A DNA stretch of 41,647 bases from JAJDIA01 sp031555505 (lineage in GTDB: Bacteria; Bacteroidota; Bacteroidia; Bacteroidales; Tannerellaceae): contig JAVBUH010000018.1 of NCBI GenBank assembly GCA_031555505.1, forward strand, positions 1-41,647, in the 5' to 3' direction. Under the pieces are notes generated by a model that worked only from the letters and a program-made list of their open reading frames with translations, ran no database searches and was not told the origin of the DNA. Shown in pieces: positions 23,151 through 32,981 of this stretch. Made by a program: the position numbers and the translations under genes. Each line of letters opens with the position of its first letter. The first letter of the stretch is position 1.

Positions 23151-24185
23151 TTATTTTTTACTGCTTATCGTATCTGCTTCCGTAAATTCGCCCGGGAGAC
23201 GAAGGGTATAGAGGGCGGCTTCAATCCGCCGAATATAATTTCGTTTATCTGATTCCGGTGAATAGACAAAGCCTTCCACCACCACCACCCGGTTGTTGGT
23301 TTCATCCAGGCGGGTATGGCTCACAAACGGCCCTCCCATCATATCTCCCTGTACACGCCACAGTCCGCGCATGACCCCGCAATACTTCCCATTGAGCGTA
23401 ATGGGGGTATAGTCTACAACGGCAAACCGTGTCTCGGTTGCCATGTAGGAGTTCGGGAAAGAACCAGGCATATTGACTTTCATTACAGAGTCACGCTTGT
23501 TGATGAGATATTCCAAGGTGAACGTATTTACGTCTGTATAAGGGAATGTATATATGACAAGATCAGTACGTCCAGTCGGCGCATTGTTGGACGCCCAGAA
23601 GAAATCAGTGTCTGTACGACTATATGTCATGGTTTCAGGTGCTTTTATCGAGTAACCAAAGTGTTTTTTGACACTGTCCATCACTACCGAGCTGAATGAT
23701 TTTTCGAGTAGAGCGATAGCCCGGTCGATTTCCATCCGGGTGAAGTGATTGACAATCATACGTGGATTATTGTTCATGTAGGCCAGCAGCGTTTCCTGAT
23801 CAGGTACCGTGAGTGTGGCTACACTTTGGCCTTTGGCCCAGGTATCCATATCATACGACAAAGTAGCTTTGGTGTAGGTAGACGGATTTACTTTTACGAT
23901 CAGTATATTGCGTACGTAGGTGAGCAGTCCGTTAAAATCTTTGGGTTCAGCATAAGTGACCCGCATGGATGGCTCGGATTGAGTCAGGCCAGGTACGTCC
24001 GACAGCAGTTCTGCTTTAACCGCTTTGCCCGCTTCACTGTTCCATACATTCGTATCCATGGTCACTACAATTTCGTAGGCCAGGCCGGTTGCCCTTTTTT
24101 CCAGCGGCGAGGAGGAATGGCAGGCACCCAGTATAACGAATAACGATAACATACAACCGAATAAATACTGTGTTTTCATAATCAT
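23151..24185 (-). CDS. DUF4837 family lipoprotein
   Basis: 344 aa (or 342 from the second Met). Lipobox LFVILGAC gives a lipidated Cys near 22. Matches the Bacteroidetes-specific DUF4837 family: GLAYEIVVTMD near 33, the YVRNILIVKVN strand, and TLEYLINKRDSVMKVN. Probably periplasmic or outer-membrane anchored; function unknown. The position between rlmN and pdxA with short gaps (16 and 36 bp) indicates an operon. Confidence 0.8.
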   Translation of the reverse strand: MIMKTQYLFGCMLSLFVILGACHSSSPLEKRATGLAYEIVVTMDTNVWNSEAGKAVKAELLSDVPGLTQSEPSMRVTYAEPKDFNGLLTYVRNILIVKVNPSTYTKATLSYDMDTWAKGQSVATLTVPDQETLLAYMNNNPRMIVNHFTRMEIDRAIALLEKSFSSVVMDSVKKHFGYSIKAPETMTYSRTDTDFFWASNNAPTGRTDLVIYTFPYTDVNTFTLEYLINKRDSVMKVNMPGSFPNSYMATETRFAVVDYTPITLNGKYCGVMRGLWRVQGDMMGGPFVSHTRLDETNNRVVVVEGFVYSPESDKRNYIRRIEAALYTLRLPGEFTEADTISSKK

Positions 24186-24221
24186 TCTATTTATATATTC
24201 GCAAATATACTTCTTTTAAAC

Positions 24222-25262
24222 TTAACAGTCAGCATCTTTCGACTTGGATTTGGCGGTAGACAACATACCACATGCAGCAAAGATGTCTTCTCCGCGTGAA
24301 GTACGGATGGTACAGGTAACCCCCTTTGCGTTTAGTATATCCTGGAAGATTTCCATCTGAGACAGGTCTGAGGTTTGCAGTTGTACATCCGGAATGGCAT
24401 GGAAGCGGATCAGGTTCACGCGGCAGGGAATGTGGCGGAGCAGGCGGGCAAGTGCTTCAGCGTGTGCCTTACTGTCGTTTAGCCCTTTGAAAACGATGTA
24501 TTCAAAGGATACACGCCGCTGATGTGAAAAATCGTATTGGCTGATCAATGCCAGTATGTCGGATGCCGGGAAGGCTTTTTCTGCCGGCATGAGCGATAGG
24601 CGTTCTTCCGGATAGGGAGAATGCAGGCTGACAGCCAGGTGGCATTCGCTTTCATCCAGAAAACGCATTAGGCCTTTACGTATCCCGATAGTAGAAACAG
24701 TAATGCGTTTTGGGCTCCATCCAAATCCATACGGGGAAGTGAGTATCTCGAGTACTTTGAAGAGTTCGTCTGTATTGTCAAGCGGTTCGCCCATTCCCAT
24801 GAAAACCAGGTTAGACAGGGAATCGGTTTCCGGTAGAGAGATAATCTGGTTAATGATCTCGTTGGCGGTCAGGTTTGCCGAGAAACCTTGTTTACCCGTC
24901 ATGCAGAACAGGCAGTTCATTTTACATCCGATCTGTGATGAAACGCAAAGAGTGGCACGGTCATCGGTCGGGATATAGACAGATTCCACAAAGTGATTGT
25001 TACCGGCAGCAAACAGGTATTTGATTGTTCCGTCAACAGATTGCATGGCTTCCGAAGGCGGATAGAGACCTACCTCATAAGAGGCCTCTAACAAGGCTCG
25101 TTTTGCTACAGCCAGGTTTGTCATGTCGGCTATGCTGCGTACCTTTTTCTGGTACACCCACTGGGCGATTTGTCCGGCTGCATATCCGGGTAGGCCTACA
25201 CTGGCAGCCACCTCTTTCAGTTCGCTCAGTGTCATTCCTGCCAATTGTTTCTTGTTGTGCAT
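24222..25262 (-). CDS. rlmN: Dual-specificity RNA methyltransferase RlmN
   Basis: 346 aa. Radical-SAM cluster motif CKMNCLFC at about 112-119; the SAM-binding GMGEPLDN segment; the resolving cysteine in FAACGML near the C-terminus. Methylates C2 of A2503 in 23S rRNA and A37 in some tRNAs, using a methyl-cysteine intermediate. First gene of the rlmN-DUF4837-pdxA unit. Confidence 0.94.
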   Translation of the reverse strand: MHNKKQLAGMTLSELKEVAASVGLPGYAAGQIAQWVYQKKVRSIADMTNLAVAKRALLEASYEVGLYPPSEAMQSVDGTIKYLFAAGNNHFVESVYIPTDDRATLCVSSQIGCKMNCLFCMTGKQGFSANLTANEIINQIISLPETDSLSNLVFMGMGEPLDNTDELFKVLEILTSPYGFGWSPKRITVSTIGIRKGLMRFLDESECHLAVSLHSPYPEERLSLMPAEKAFPASDILALISQYDFSHQRRVSFEYIVFKGLNDSKAHAEALARLLRHIPCRVNLIRFHAIPDVQLQTSDLSQMEIFQDILNAKGVTCTIRTSRGEDIFAACGMLSTAKSKSKDADC

Positions 25263-25298
25263 GATGTTACCCGATTATATCCATGGCAAAGATAAAAA

Positions 25299-25331
25299 AA
25301 GCTGCCATACGAATTAGAAGTATGGCAGCTT
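25299..25331 (-). terminator. Strong intrinsic terminator after ppiD
   Basis: Perfect 12-bp stem AAGCTGCCATAC/GTATGGCAGCTT with a 9-nt loop, followed on the minus strand by a run of T. It ends the operon running from coaX. Confidence 0.9.
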
Positions 25332-25353
25332 ATATAACGATATTTTCGTTTTC

Positions 25354-27489
25354 TTAATAGAAGCGGATACGATTATCCTCAATTTTGGCTTTTTCGATCA
25401 ACGATTGGATTGACTGATAGCCCACAGTGTACATAAAAGAAGATTCCAGCGAACGAATTTGGTTGGCTTCGTTGTATTCGGTGGCATCCTGATTCTTTGC
25501 ATACGTTTTGAATACATAGACACCGTTGTTTCCGGCTATCGGTGCGCTTAATTGGTCTACCGGGGTCAAGGCAATCATCGCATTCAGTTTCGGTTCAACA
25601 CCGATATCCGTGATACGGCGTGTATTGAAAGAAACGAATTTTACCGAATCCACTTTTGAGCCCATCGCTTCTGCGTAAGCATCGATGGAAGTCAGATTCT
25701 TCGCTTCCAGATTCTGAACGATCTGTTCGCCTTTTTTCTGGGCAGCTACTTCACTGCGAAGTTCCGGTTCTACAGATGCGAAAGAACGGTAGCCTTCCGG
25801 TAATGTCCCTTGAATAGCGGCTACAACGAATTTGTTATCACATTCAAAGATGTCGGAGATTTTCCCTTTTTCGTTCTGGAATGCCCAACGGATAACCGGA
25901 CGGGAGTTTTTGATCGTTCCCAATATCTGGTCGTCAGCTGTCACTGTGATATTTGACAATAGGTTATAGCCGTCTTCTTGTGCCTTCGCATCCATCTTAT
26001 CAACTGTATTGTTTGTGGAGATGAAATGGTTCAATGCATTGTAGATATCGCTGTAAGTAGTTGAGCTGGGTGTCACAGTCATTTCTACATCGGCAATCTT
26101 ATATTTGGCCACGGGAGCTGTTCTTTCCGTTACCTTTACTAAATGGATACCGAAATTAGATTTAACACTGGTAACCTTATTCAACAGTGCTGTAAACACA
26201 ACATCCTTAAAGTCTTCATTCAAACCTCTGACGGCAGACACTTCGGTAAACCAACCCAGTTCACCGCCGTTTTGTCCGGATTGATCGGCAGAGTAGGTTG
26301 CAGCCAATGCGGCAAAGTCTCCACCATTATTCAACACGTTGAGTAAACTGTCTGCCAATGAGTTCATTTGAGCTTCTGTCTGACCGGTGATCATGATATG
26401 GCTTACTTTAGCCGAGTCCGGTGCTGTAGTTTTGTCGATCAGTTTGAACAGGCGGTATTTGTCATTTTCAAAAGCTGGTCCGTATATATCACTAATGTTG
26501 GCTGTTGTAGCAAACTGCTTCATTTCCGGATCAAAAGCACTTGCCGAGAAGAAAGCGTCAACATAAGGAATTTCAGAATATTCGTTTACAATTTCGGCTA
26601 CTTTGTCTGTTGATGCTAATTCCTGCTTTACGTTGTCCATTTCAACCTGTGCTTTGTTGTAGTCGTCCTGGCTCGGAACAATATTTACGGCAATGTATTT
26701 GATTACTTTGCTTTCAGTTTGTTTGTACGACTCCTTACGTTGGTTGTACAATTTTTCCATTTCGCTTTTTGAAACTACAACGGCTGAATCCGGAATCGAT
26801 GCGTACGACTGCATGGCATATACGATATCTGCACTTTGCGACGAACCGTCGAAGGCGTCTTTGGCATCTAACTTGTTGGCTGTAACGGCCTTGGTCAGCA
26901 ACATTACATATTTTTGTTCGGCGCGTTGACGCTTGATGTTCTTTTCCATGAACAACCAGAAACTGCGAGCCTGGAGGAATTGAGCTTGTTGATCGGCAGG
27001 ATAACCGGCGATATTATCATCGTCGATCATTTTCAGGAAGTTCAGCAGCGCCATTTTATCAAACACCCCTGTCTGCGGATTGGCAAACATCTGGTTTTGC
27101 TGAATCATAGGCGAAATGTTTTCACCTTGAACCATATCGAATAATTCTTCCGGACTGACAGCCATACCCAGTTTATCCATTTCTTCTTTCAACACAATGT
27201 CCTGAACCAAACCGTCGTATACCGACTGGCGGATCTGCGCATAACCTTCTTCCGGCAGGTTGTTGCTTCCGGATTGCATTTTATAGACTTCAGTCATTTC
27301 GTCTACCAGAAGCTGATAATCCTGAATGTTTATCACTTCTCCGTTCACGGTAATGATCTTTTCCTGCGATTGTCTGAAATAGGTAGAACCCGAGTTTAGG
27401 AAGTCACCGATGATAAATGCGAACAATGCCAAACCAACTACCATTACAAGTAGTCCGGCCTTGTTCCTGATCTTTTCAAGCGTAGCCAT
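25354..27489 (-). CDS. ppiD: Periplasmic peptidyl-prolyl isomerase, PpiD/SurA type
   Basis: 711 aa. One N-terminal membrane anchor (GLLVMVVGLALFAFIIGDF, about 13-31), a SurA-type chaperone domain, then a parvulin domain at roughly 340-460 (VSHIMITG, NGGDFAALAATYSADQ, GELGWF). A long C-terminal chaperone region follows. Helps fold outer-membrane and secreted proteins. Ends a conserved operon with envelope genes upstream (lptC, OMP). Confidence 0.9.
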   Translation of the reverse strand: MATLEKIRNKAGLLVMVVGLALFAFIIGDFLNSGSTYFRQSQEKIITVNGEVINIQDYQLLVDEMTEVYKMQSGSNNLPEEGYAQIRQSVYDGLVQDIVLKEEMDKLGMAVSPEELFDMVQGENISPMIQQNQMFANPQTGVFDKMALLNFLKMIDDDNIAGYPADQQAQFLQARSFWLFMEKNIKRQRAEQKYVMLLTKAVTANKLDAKDAFDGSSQSADIVYAMQSYASIPDSAVVVSKSEMEKLYNQRKESYKQTESKVIKYIAVNIVPSQDDYNKAQVEMDNVKQELASTDKVAEIVNEYSEIPYVDAFFSASAFDPEMKQFATTANISDIYGPAFENDKYRLFKLIDKTTAPDSAKVSHIMITGQTEAQMNSLADSLLNVLNNGGDFAALAATYSADQSGQNGGELGWFTEVSAVRGLNEDFKDVVFTALLNKVTSVKSNFGIHLVKVTERTAPVAKYKIADVEMTVTPSSTTYSDIYNALNHFISTNNTVDKMDAKAQEDGYNLLSNITVTADDQILGTIKNSRPVIRWAFQNEKGKISDIFECDNKFVVAAIQGTLPEGYRSFASVEPELRSEVAAQKKGEQIVQNLEAKNLTSIDAYAEAMGSKVDSVKFVSFNTRRITDIGVEPKLNAMIALTPVDQLSAPIAGNNGVYVFKTYAKNQDATEYNEANQIRSLESSFMYTVGYQSIQSLIEKAKIEDNRIRFY

Positions 27490-27582
27490 TTAATCTATTC
27501 TTAATTTATTGTTTATACTCTTCATTTTAAGGGCACGAAGATACGAAAAAAAGAAAATTTAGCATCATTTCACCCCTTTTTT

Positions 27583-28842
27583 TTATCTCTGTTCTAATTT
27601 AAGGCGTACCAACTCGATTTTAGTCGCGGTAACTTTGATGATTTTGATCGTATAATTGCCGATAGTAATCGTTTCGTTCAGCTTGGGGAAGGTCTGGTAA
27701 TCATGCAGGATATAACCGGCAATAGTGACATAATCGTCCGACTCGGGTAATTCCAGGTTAAAGAGTTCGTTCAATGTGTCTATTTCCATTCGTCCGGAAA
27801 TCAGGTATTCATCGTCAGCTATTTTTTTCGCCACATGCGATTTGGTATCATGTTCGTCTTCTATTTCCCCGAATATTTCTTCTACCAGGTCTTCAAGCGT
27901 GACAATGCCGGATGTGCCACCGAATTCGTCTACCACTACGGCAATACTTCTCTTATCCTGCATCAGCATTCTCATCAGTTTGTTGGCCGTCATGGTTTCC
28001 GGTACGATAGACACGACCTTTATTTGTTGTGTCCAGTCTTCCGGATGCTTGAACAATTCGGATGAGTGGATGTAACCGATCACATTGTCAATATTTTCAT
28101 TGTAGACTACAATCTTGGAAAGGCCCGTTTCAATGAATCGGGTGCGTAATTCGTCTACTGTGGCATTTGTATCACAAGCCACGATCTCAGTACGTGGGAC
28201 AATGCAATCACGCAAACGGACGTTGGAAAAATCAAGGGCATTCTGGAAGATTTTGACCTCCGATTCCAAGGCCGTATCCTGGGGTGCACGCTCTATGCTT
28301 TGCTGGATGAAATAATCGAGGTCTACTTTCCCGAGAATGTATGATGAAGAATTATGGACATCCTTCACGCCACTGAGGCGCAGGATGCAGAATGACAGGA
28401 ATGAGCATAATTTGGAAATGGGATATAGGAGTATATATACAAGGTATAAGGGAATGGCAAATACCGTTAGCGACAGGTTGGCGTTCAGGCGGAAGATGGC
28501 TTTTGGTATAAATTCACCAACGAATAAGATCAACAGGGTCGCTAGTAGGGATTGAATGAATAATACCAGTATTTCATTGGAGGTGAACAGGTGGATGAAT
28601 GGTTCCAGCGCAATTGCCATTTGCAATCCATAGATAACCAGTGCAATATTATTACCCACCAACATGGTTGAGATGAATTGGTTGGGATTCCTATAGAAAA
28701 TGTCAATAATCCGGCTTGAAAGGCTTTTTTTTTCTTTGTCCAGAGCAAAGCGAAGCTTGTTGGAAGACAGGAAAGCAATTTCTATCCCTGAAAAGAAGGC
28801 AGAAAATACCAACGAGCAAAGTATATAGCCGAATGTGTTCAC
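27583..28842 (-). CDS. CNNM/CBS-domain membrane protein (hemolysin C/GldE-like)
   Basis: 419 aa. Residues 1 to about 190 are the DUF21/CNNM transmembrane domain (four hydrophobic segments), about 205-330 a CBS pair (VPRTEIVACD, VVDEFGGTSGIVTLEDL), and the last ~80 residues the CorC_HlyC domain. Related proteins include magnesium/cobalt efflux factors and, in Bacteroidetes, GldE, which lies near gliding or lipoprotein genes. Six bases from lptC, so cotranscribed. Confidence 0.85.
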   Translation of the reverse strand: MNTFGYILCSLVFSAFFSGIEIAFLSSNKLRFALDKEKKSLSSRIIDIFYRNPNQFISTMLVGNNIALVIYGLQMAIALEPFIHLFTSNEILVLFIQSLLATLLILFVGEFIPKAIFRLNANLSLTVFAIPLYLVYILLYPISKLCSFLSFCILRLSGVKDVHNSSSYILGKVDLDYFIQQSIERAPQDTALESEVKIFQNALDFSNVRLRDCIVPRTEIVACDTNATVDELRTRFIETGLSKIVVYNENIDNVIGYIHSSELFKHPEDWTQQIKVVSIVPETMTANKLMRMLMQDKRSIAVVVDEFGGTSGIVTLEDLVEEIFGEIEDEHDTKSHVAKKIADDEYLISGRMEIDTLNELFNLELPESDDYVTIAGYILHDYQTFPKLNETITIGNYTIKIIKVTATKIELVRLKLEQR

Positions 28843-28848
28843 GACGGA

Positions 28849-29508
28849 TCAGGGAGTTAAAGGTGCAGGGTTGGGAGTTTCCGGTACTGGATCCTGATGC
28901 GTTCGGGTAGAGTCGGCGGGAGAGGTGTCGCTAATTGGAAATTCGCCACTTGACCTGAAAATCCTGTAGTTACTCATATCCCGATTAGACTCAAAGCCAA
29001 TGCCGGTGATTATTTTCTCACCCCGTTGTATCCGGATATATTCGTCAGACCAGACACGATCCGCCTTTTCATCCCAATAAAGTAACGAGGTCTGGAAATT
29101 TTCTCCTTCCAGGTTTTGTACCTCTACATTACTAATCAGCTTGATCAACCCCTTATTATTCCAGTAATAGGCCGTGTCTGCTTTGATGGTGGCTACCGGA
29201 TTGAATAAGGTGTCAAATTTTTCCACATACACTCCTTTCGGAAAATACCAGTAAGGTTCAGTCGCTTTGGCGTACATCAGTACTTCTTTGGCGATCATTT
29301 TGTAACGGGTAATCCCCGAGTCGGAGATCAGAGACGTAATATCCGTATCTTTCATCGTATAGGTCGTCTCCTTATCAAAAGCGACTTCCACCACCTCTTT
29401 GTTTTTCTTATTACAAGAGGTGTTGAATAAAAGAAGCATAACAACCACCACAAAGGTAGTTGTTATGCCTGTATGCTTCGTTTTACAATGAAAACGGGGT
29501 CTGTTCAT
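28849..29508 (-). CDS. lptC: LPS export periplasmic protein LptC
   Basis: 219 aa from ATG 29508, two bases after the TPR-protein stop. N-terminal membrane/lipoprotein-like segment (TTTFVVVVMLLLFNTSC), then the LptC beta-jellyroll pattern (AKEVLMYAKATEPYWYFPKG, ADTAYYWNNKGLIKLISNVE, LYWDEKADRVWSDEYIRI). Part of the LptBFGC-A bridge that carries lipopolysaccharide across the periplasm. The proline-rich tail (SPADSTRTHQDP...) is probably disordered. Confidence 0.85.
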   Translation of the reverse strand: MNRPRFHCKTKHTGITTTFVVVVMLLLFNTSCNKKNKEVVEVAFDKETTYTMKDTDITSLISDSGITRYKMIAKEVLMYAKATEPYWYFPKGVYVEKFDTLFNPVATIKADTAYYWNNKGLIKLISNVEVQNLEGENFQTSLLYWDEKADRVWSDEYIRIQRGEKIITGIGFESNRDMSNYRIFRSSGEFPISDTSPADSTRTHQDPVPETPNPAPLTP

Positions 29509-29509
29509 C

Positions 29510-30874
29510 TTATCTGATCGTTGTGCGCTCGCCGATCCAGCCACCCACTGTAAAGGGTTTGCCTTTTTCCAGTTCCGGGTGCATAAATATTTCTTCCGTT
29601 GAAGGCAGAGAGGCGCGATAAGAAGAAATGTAGCGGTTAACTTCATCGGCAATTTCCGGGTCTACCTGTCTGGCTTTTTCAAACTTGTCGATAGCCGCAT
29701 TGTAGGCGGCACGGGCCAGTACGGGGTCATTGGGGTATACACTTTTTACAGTTTGTGCATACATTTGTCCGATCAACATATAAGCACGGCCAAAATTAGG
29801 ATTGTATTCAATTGCCTTCAGGCAGTATTGCCTGGAGCGTGAATAGTTGTTCTGTTCGTTCAGTATCACAGCAATGGTAAAATAGTCGTCAGCTTTGCTG
29901 TTCGGGTCTACTTCCAGATTCGCTGCTTCTTCAAAATACTTCATAGCCGTGTCGAAATCTTTGTCCCGATAAGCTTGTTTACCCAAACCTACGGCCGATT
30001 CAGCTGTCGGTTTGTTGAGGTGTACATAGCGTGAAGCGGTAAAGTAAACGTCAATTTCCTGGCAACGAACGCGTCTGAGCAGGTTCAGTGTTTCATTCAA
30101 GAAGTCCATATCGGCTTTCTTTTCTTCAACCTTGGCTGCATACATATTCTGCAATGTTTCGCAATCGGCAGCGCCACTATTGGCAAAGTTGTTGTCAATC
30201 GCTTGCTTGAATGTAGTCAGCGTACCCATTTCTTTTTCATTGTTTTCTTTCTGGGCTGCTGCTATCTGAGCATCGTAGATGGCTGAGCATTTCAAATAGT
30301 TATTGATATAATCCGCTTTGAAATTGGGGTCGGCCTGCAGTAAGCGGAGTGAAGAGAACATATACAGGGATACAGCCAATGCATCTGTCTGGTTGCCATA
30401 CTGATCCACTACTTCTTTCAGCCAGCCATTCAACAATTTGTTGTCGGCAGCTTCACCTTTGAACTGAATATAGTCTTGTGCTTTACGGGCAACGATCCAG
30501 TCTTTTCCGTACCGAGGGTCGTCTCCGAAGTATTTAACGCGTTTGTCGTATACGGCCATCAATTTGTCTATCAGCTCGTTTTTCTTTGTAGCATCCTGTG
30601 TGTTGGCAATTTCCCACGCTACGATACGTACGCCATACAGATAAATATCTTTGGTGGCGGCAGGGCACTCATCGTAAACGATTTTCCAGAATTCGATTGC
30701 GTCCTTGAAATTTCCAGCCTTTGCATACGGCACAAATAAACTAATGTTGGTAATACAGCGTACACTGTCTTCACCGTGACCGAACGGAGTACCACTATCT
30801 ACTCCTTTTTGTGCGTAAACTCCTGATACTCCTATGGAGAATCCAAGAGCTATAAGTAAAACCTTGATTTTCAT
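29510..30874 (-). CDS. Secreted tetratricopeptide-repeat protein
   Basis: 454 aa. Signal peptide MKIKVLLIALGFSIGVSGVYAQ. TPR-like helices are clear in the C-terminal third: AVGLGKQAYRDKDFDTAMKY, DDYFTIAVILNEQNNYSRSR, and GRAYMLIGQMYAQTV. Conserved between an outer-membrane protein and lptC, so a periplasmic envelope role is likely; specific function unknown. Confidence 0.78.
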   Translation of the reverse strand: MKIKVLLIALGFSIGVSGVYAQKGVDSGTPFGHGEDSVRCITNISLFVPYAKAGNFKDAIEFWKIVYDECPAATKDIYLYGVRIVAWEIANTQDATKKNELIDKLMAVYDKRVKYFGDDPRYGKDWIVARKAQDYIQFKGEAADNKLLNGWLKEVVDQYGNQTDALAVSLYMFSSLRLLQADPNFKADYINNYLKCSAIYDAQIAAAQKENNEKEMGTLTTFKQAIDNNFANSGAADCETLQNMYAAKVEEKKADMDFLNETLNLLRRVRCQEIDVYFTASRYVHLNKPTAESAVGLGKQAYRDKDFDTAMKYFEEAANLEVDPNSKADDYFTIAVILNEQNNYSRSRQYCLKAIEYNPNFGRAYMLIGQMYAQTVKSVYPNDPVLARAAYNAAIDKFEKARQVDPEIADEVNRYISSYRASLPSTEEIFMHPELEKGKPFTVGGWIGERTTIR

Positions 30875-30910
30875 ATTCCGTTATTTTAAATTAAAGTTAT
30901 CAATGATCTA

Positions 30911-32179
30911 TTACTGCATTTTTCGCTTAAAGAACCATAGTTCATTAAACGTATAGTTGACTGTAAACCGAAAATACTGCTCATCAATCATCAACTTCGA
31001 TTCCGGTTTTAATCTCACATACTCAAACGAGAGGTTCACCAGCGAGCGGTTATCAAGCATAGGTAATCCAAGCCCTACGCTTGCTCCATATTCGTTATAC
31101 CCAAAACCTGTTTGCCCGTTTTCCTCTACCGTATTGATACGCAGGTATGAATCGCTGTATTTCAAACCAGCGCGGTATCTAACCCGGCTCAGAAACTTTC
31201 GGCTGCCTCCATCCGGGATATATTCGGCTCCGGCTGAAACCTTGTAGCGGTTTTTGAAATTATCCGTCGTGCCATAGAATTTCGCTTTGCTCCATGTCTC
31301 ATACAAGAAATCGGCGGCAACAGTCAATTTGTTATCTTTTACATAAGACACCCCTGCGCCATACGAATCGGGTATATCAAATTCGGCACCGGCGATGGTG
31401 TCTGTCTTCATTGGGCCATTACCCACCGTTTCGTTTTCGTACGCCTTCGTGTTCAACTGATTGGCTGGCGAATAAATCAACCCGAACACCAAGCGTTGCG
31501 TTCTGCTTAATGGATGCGTGTATTGAAGACCGAAATCCCATTTGAAATCTCTGACAGTAAATTTCTGCTCATTAATCACATTGTTGTTCATGGAGCCGGT
31601 TGGGAAAAGAACGTTTTGCTGATGCGTAATATTTCCAAAGAAATATCCAGCGTTTGCTCCCACTGAAAGACGCTTCTTCCATATATCTATAGACGCACCA
31701 AGGTACACTTCGTTTAATCCGCCACTGCCTAAATATTTCCCCGTATAAGGCGCATCGGTGTCTGAGACGTACGAACCGAAGTCATATCCCACAAAAGAAT
31801 AGGGTATAAGCCCTGCACTCATGGCGATACGGCGGGTGACCGGAAATTGCAGCGCAATGTAGTCTATATTGCCTGTCATATCACGTCGCGTGTGAGTACC
31901 GTCATCCAGCCAGGAAACCTGACCCGCCACACCAAAATCAAAGATAAAGGTGAGGGAATCCATACTGGTATACGAAGCCGGATTTAACGGATCAATCTGT
32001 TTGGAAGAACGTAAGCCGATCCCTACTCCACCCATAGCACGGCCGGCTCCAAAGGAGCGGTCGGCTAATTCTCCATAACCAAACCGCGTATAAGGCGAGT
32101 TTGTATTGTTCTGCGCCCATAACGGACATTGAGCGACTATAAGAATGCTTATAATTACTACCCTGCTAATTCTCAACAT
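30911..32179 (-). CDS. Outer-membrane beta-barrel protein (FadL/PorV-like)
   Basis: 422 aa. Signal sequence ending CPLWAQ; then the SPYTRFGYGELADRS and GRAMGGVGIGLR segment typical of Bacteroidetes FadL/PorV-like barrels (NPASYTSMDSL). The rest alternates strand patterns and ends on an aromatic-rich final strand (RFTVNYTFNELWFFKRK). Overlaps the coaX stop by 14 bp. Ligand unknown. Confidence 0.75.
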   Translation of the reverse strand: MLRISRVVIISILIVAQCPLWAQNNTNSPYTRFGYGELADRSFGAGRAMGGVGIGLRSSKQIDPLNPASYTSMDSLTFIFDFGVAGQVSWLDDGTHTRRDMTGNIDYIALQFPVTRRIAMSAGLIPYSFVGYDFGSYVSDTDAPYTGKYLGSGGLNEVYLGASIDIWKKRLSVGANAGYFFGNITHQQNVLFPTGSMNNNVINEQKFTVRDFKWDFGLQYTHPLSRTQRLVFGLIYSPANQLNTKAYENETVGNGPMKTDTIAGAEFDIPDSYGAGVSYVKDNKLTVAADFLYETWSKAKFYGTTDNFKNRYKVSAGAEYIPDGGSRKFLSRVRYRAGLKYSDSYLRINTVEENGQTGFGYNEYGASVGLGLPMLDNRSLVNLSFEYVRLKPESKLMIDEQYFRFTVNYTFNELWFFKRKMQ

Positions 32180-32894
32180 TATACTCTAAGATTCTATTTA
32201 AGCCTTTCAATACTAAATTAACGTCTGCAAAGATGCGGTTTTTTAGGCGTCTTTCAAAATAAAACGAATGCCCACCTGTTAAAAAAACCAAAAGATTTGG
32301 GTATTTGCCGCGAAGTTCACTGATATACCCATCCATTTCATACACAATGCCATGCACCACTCCCGCCTGAATCGCCGCTACAGTATTGGTCCCGATCAGG
32401 GGGATATCTTCCTGTTCGGAAACCAGTGGAAGCCGTTCGGTATATGCGTGCAGCGCTTTGAAGCGGGTAGCCATCCCCGGGGATATGTTACCTCCTTTAT
32501 AGTGCCCGGACGCCTCGATCAACTCATAAGTGATCGCAGTCCCGGCATCAATAACCAACAGGTCTTTGTGCGGTTGCAGGCTGCAAGCTCCTACAGCAGC
32601 AGCTAAGCGATCCATTCCGAGGGTATTGGGGGTGTCATAATCAATCCGTATAGGGACGGGTACTTTTTCATTCAGTACAATAAACAGCCGTAAATTTTTA
32701 TTCAGGAATGCAATCAGGGAATTATCCAGATTGGTTACCGTAGACAAAATACCATTTGTCAATTCATACTGTTCGAACAGTGTCATAAGCACCAATCCGT
32801 TGAAGTCTTTGTAAACAAAGGAGTCTACTAACAGACTATCTTTGAAAACCGCAACTTTGGTAGATGTATTTCCCTGCTCGATTATTAGATTCAC
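32166..32894 (-). CDS. coaX: Type III pantothenate kinase
   Basis: 242 aa. ASKHA-fold motifs: IEQGNTSTKVAVF (phosphate loop near 4-16), GMDRLAAAVGA, VIDAGTAITYELI (catalytic Asp), and GGNISPGMATRFKALHAYT. Makes 4'-phosphopantothenate, the first step of coenzyme A synthesis, in the cytoplasm. Head gene of the operon down to ppiD. Confidence 0.93.
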   Translation of the reverse strand: MNLIIEQGNTSTKVAVFKDSLLVDSFVYKDFNGLVLMTLFEQYELTNGILSTVTNLDNSLIAFLNKNLRLFIVLNEKVPVPIRIDYDTPNTLGMDRLAAAVGACSLQPHKDLLVIDAGTAITYELIEASGHYKGGNISPGMATRFKALHAYTERLPLVSEQEDIPLIGTNTVAAIQAGVVHGIVYEMDGYISELRGKYPNLLVFLTGGHSFYFERRLKNRIFADVNLVLKGLNRILEYNVEN

Positions 32895-32981
32895 TTGCGC
32901 AATTTTCCTGCAAAGGAAAAGAAAAATACGGACATACGGATGGGATATCCCGTCAAATAATCTAAATACGGACTTTTTGTG